This document shows, in pieces, positions 5,889 through 6,713 of a stretch of DNA of 6,713 nt. Made by a program: the position numbers and the translations under genes. Under the pieces are notes generated by a model. The model saw only the letters and a list, made by a program, of their open reading frames with translations. It was not told where the DNA came from and did no database searches. The DNA lies in the NCBI GenBank assembly GCA_030151665.1, contig JASLDB010000184.1, positions 1-6,713 on the forward strand. Direction: 5' to 3'. Within the stretch, counting starts at the first letter, position 1, and each line of letters begins with the position of its first letter. This DNA is from Neisseriaceae bacterium. GTDB lineage: Bacteria > Pseudomonadota > Gammaproteobacteria > Burkholderiales > Neisseriaceae.

Positions 5889-6713
5889 ATGTTTAAAAAA
5901 ATATTGATTGCCAACCGTGGTGAGATTGCTTGCCGTGTGATTCGCACTGCCAAAGCCATGGGGGTTAAAACCGTGGCAGTTTATTCGGACGTCGATGCTC
6001 ATGCCCAACATGTCAAAGAAGCTGATGAAGCCATTGCCTTAGGTGGTAAAACAGCCCGAGAAAGCTATTTGCTCAAAGATAAAATCATTGCTGCAGCCTT
6101 GAAAACAGGGGCAGAAGCGATTCACCCCGGTTACGGTTTTTTGTCAGAAAATGAAGAATTTGCCCAAGCATGTTTGGACAATGGCATTGAATTTATTGGG
6201 CCACCTGTGGCTGCAATTCGCGCCATGGGTTTAAAAGCCACATCCAAATCCATTATGGAATCGGCCAATGTGCCATTGACACCAGGCTACCATGGCAAAG
6301 ACCAAGACCCAGCCTTATTGCAATCAGAAGCCGATAAAATAGGCTATCCAGTCTTGATTAAAGCCAGTGCTGGTGGTGGTGGTAAAGGCATGAGTTTGGT
6401 CGAAAATCGTGAAGATTTTGCCACATCGCTAGCCAGTTGCAAACGTGAAGCTTTATCGAGCTTTGGCAATGATGATGTGTTGATTGAAAAATACATCACC
6501 AGACCCCGACACATTGAAGTACAAGTATTTGGTGATAAGCATGGCAATTATGTGCATTTGTTTGAACGGGATTGCTCGGTGCAGCGTCGTCACCAAAAAG
6601 TGTTAGAAGAAGCACCTGCACCGAATGTGCCTGAGCATTATTTAAGAGCCATGCGAGAAGCGGCGATTAATGCTGCTGCTGCGGTCAATTATGTGGGTGC
6701 AGGCACGGTGGAA
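5889..6713 (+). CDS. liuD: Methylcrotonyl-CoA carboxylase, alpha (biotin carboxylase) subunit, 3' end missing
   Basis: The frame is open from the ATG at 5889 to the last base of the window, giving 275 residues of a protein that is usually about 650-670. An AAAGGAAG site lies just upstream, 28 bp after liuC. The visible part is most of the ATP-grasp biotin carboxylase domain, which carboxylates biotin using ATP and bicarbonate. It opens with FKKILIANRGEIACRVIRTA (2-21) and continues with HPGYGFLSEN (79-88), Lys116 in MGLK, and Lys158 before the glycine-rich ATP loop AGGGGKGM (161-168). Then follow EKYITRPRHIEVQVFGD (200-216), RDCSVQRRHQKVLEEAPAP (227-245) and the start of GAGTVE at the edge. 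These match the ATP-, bicarbonate- and biotin-contacting residues of E. coli AccC. The linker and C-terminal biotinyl domain, which would separate it from a free-standing AccC, lie outside. The LiuD assignment therefore rests on operon context and on the MCC-like PLTPGYHGKDQDP segment. Confidence 0.94.
   Translation, partial: MFKKILIANRGEIACRVIRTAKAMGVKTVAVYSDVDAHAQHVKEADEAIALGGKTARESYLLKDKIIAAALKTGAEAIHPGYGFLSENEEFAQACLDNGIEFIGPPVAAIRAMGLKATSKSIMESANVPLTPGYHGKDQDPALLQSEADKIGYPVLIKASAGGGGKGMSLVENREDFATSLASCKREALSSFGNDDVLIEKYITRPRHIEVQVFGDKHGNYVHLFERDCSVQRRHQKVLEEAPAPNVPEHYLRAMREAAINAAAAVNYVGAGTVE

Noticed and set aside
5586..6011. A 141-codon open frame on the minus strand across the liuC-liuD junction
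   Set aside because: It is antisense to two firmly identified genes and their ribosome binding site, and shows no recognisable domain.
5889..6713. A stand-alone acetyl-CoA carboxylase biotin carboxylase subunit (AccC)
   Set aside because: The visible domain is shared with AccC, but accC normally follows accB. Here the gene sits directly after liuA-liuB-liuC. The missing C-terminus prevents absolute proof.

Overview
The window is a chromosomal-looking stretch from a Gram-negative bacterium. It carries most of a leucine/isovalerate degradation (liu) operon, a divergent regulator-thioesterase pair, and the end of an unrelated LysR-type regulator gene. Protein sequences are typical of gammaproteobacteria. 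Moderate GC in the genes, AT-rich spacers and a strong preference for TTG leucine codons (CTG is rare) would fit Moraxellaceae (Acinetobacter/Moraxella/Psychrobacter-like), but this assignment is a guess from composition and protein flavour.

Layout. Positions 1-806 (+): LysR-family regulator cut by the left edge. Positions 807-918: convergent spacer with a stem-loop terminator facing the minus-strand genes. Positions 919-1425 (-): PaaI-like hotdog acyl-CoA thioesterase. Positions 1445-2053 (-): TetR-family regulator, 19 bp upstream of the thioesterase gene and probably cotranscribed with it. Positions 2054-2257: AT-rich divergent control region with plausible promoters on both strands and repeated inverted repeats of the form TGAAT-N4-ATTCA. 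Positions 2258-6713 (+): liuA (isovaleryl-CoA dehydrogenase), liuB (methylcrotonyl-CoA carboxylase beta), liuC (methylglutaconyl-CoA hydratase) and liuD (methylcrotonyl-CoA carboxylase alpha). liuD is open at the right edge and so has no stop codon in the window. Gaps between liu genes are 15, 15 and 28 bp, each with a good ribosome binding site.

How the genes work together. LiuA oxidises isovaleryl-CoA to 3-methylcrotonyl-CoA. The LiuB/LiuD biotin-dependent carboxylase makes 3-methylglutaconyl-CoA, and LiuC hydrates it to 3-hydroxy-3-methylglutaryl-CoA. The expected next gene, HMG-CoA lyase (liuE), would lie past the right edge. The TetR protein is the natural candidate to repress the liu operon, and perhaps itself, through the inverted repeats. 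The thioesterase may relieve build-up of a pathway acyl-CoA.

The metabolic genes are conventional. The points most worth a second look are the operator-like repeats placed on the liuA promoter, a TetR regulator where many gammaproteobacteria use a MerR-type LiuR, and the thioesterase tied to that regulator. I see no mobile element, CRISPR array, tRNA or rRNA gene, and no evidence of a wholly new system.
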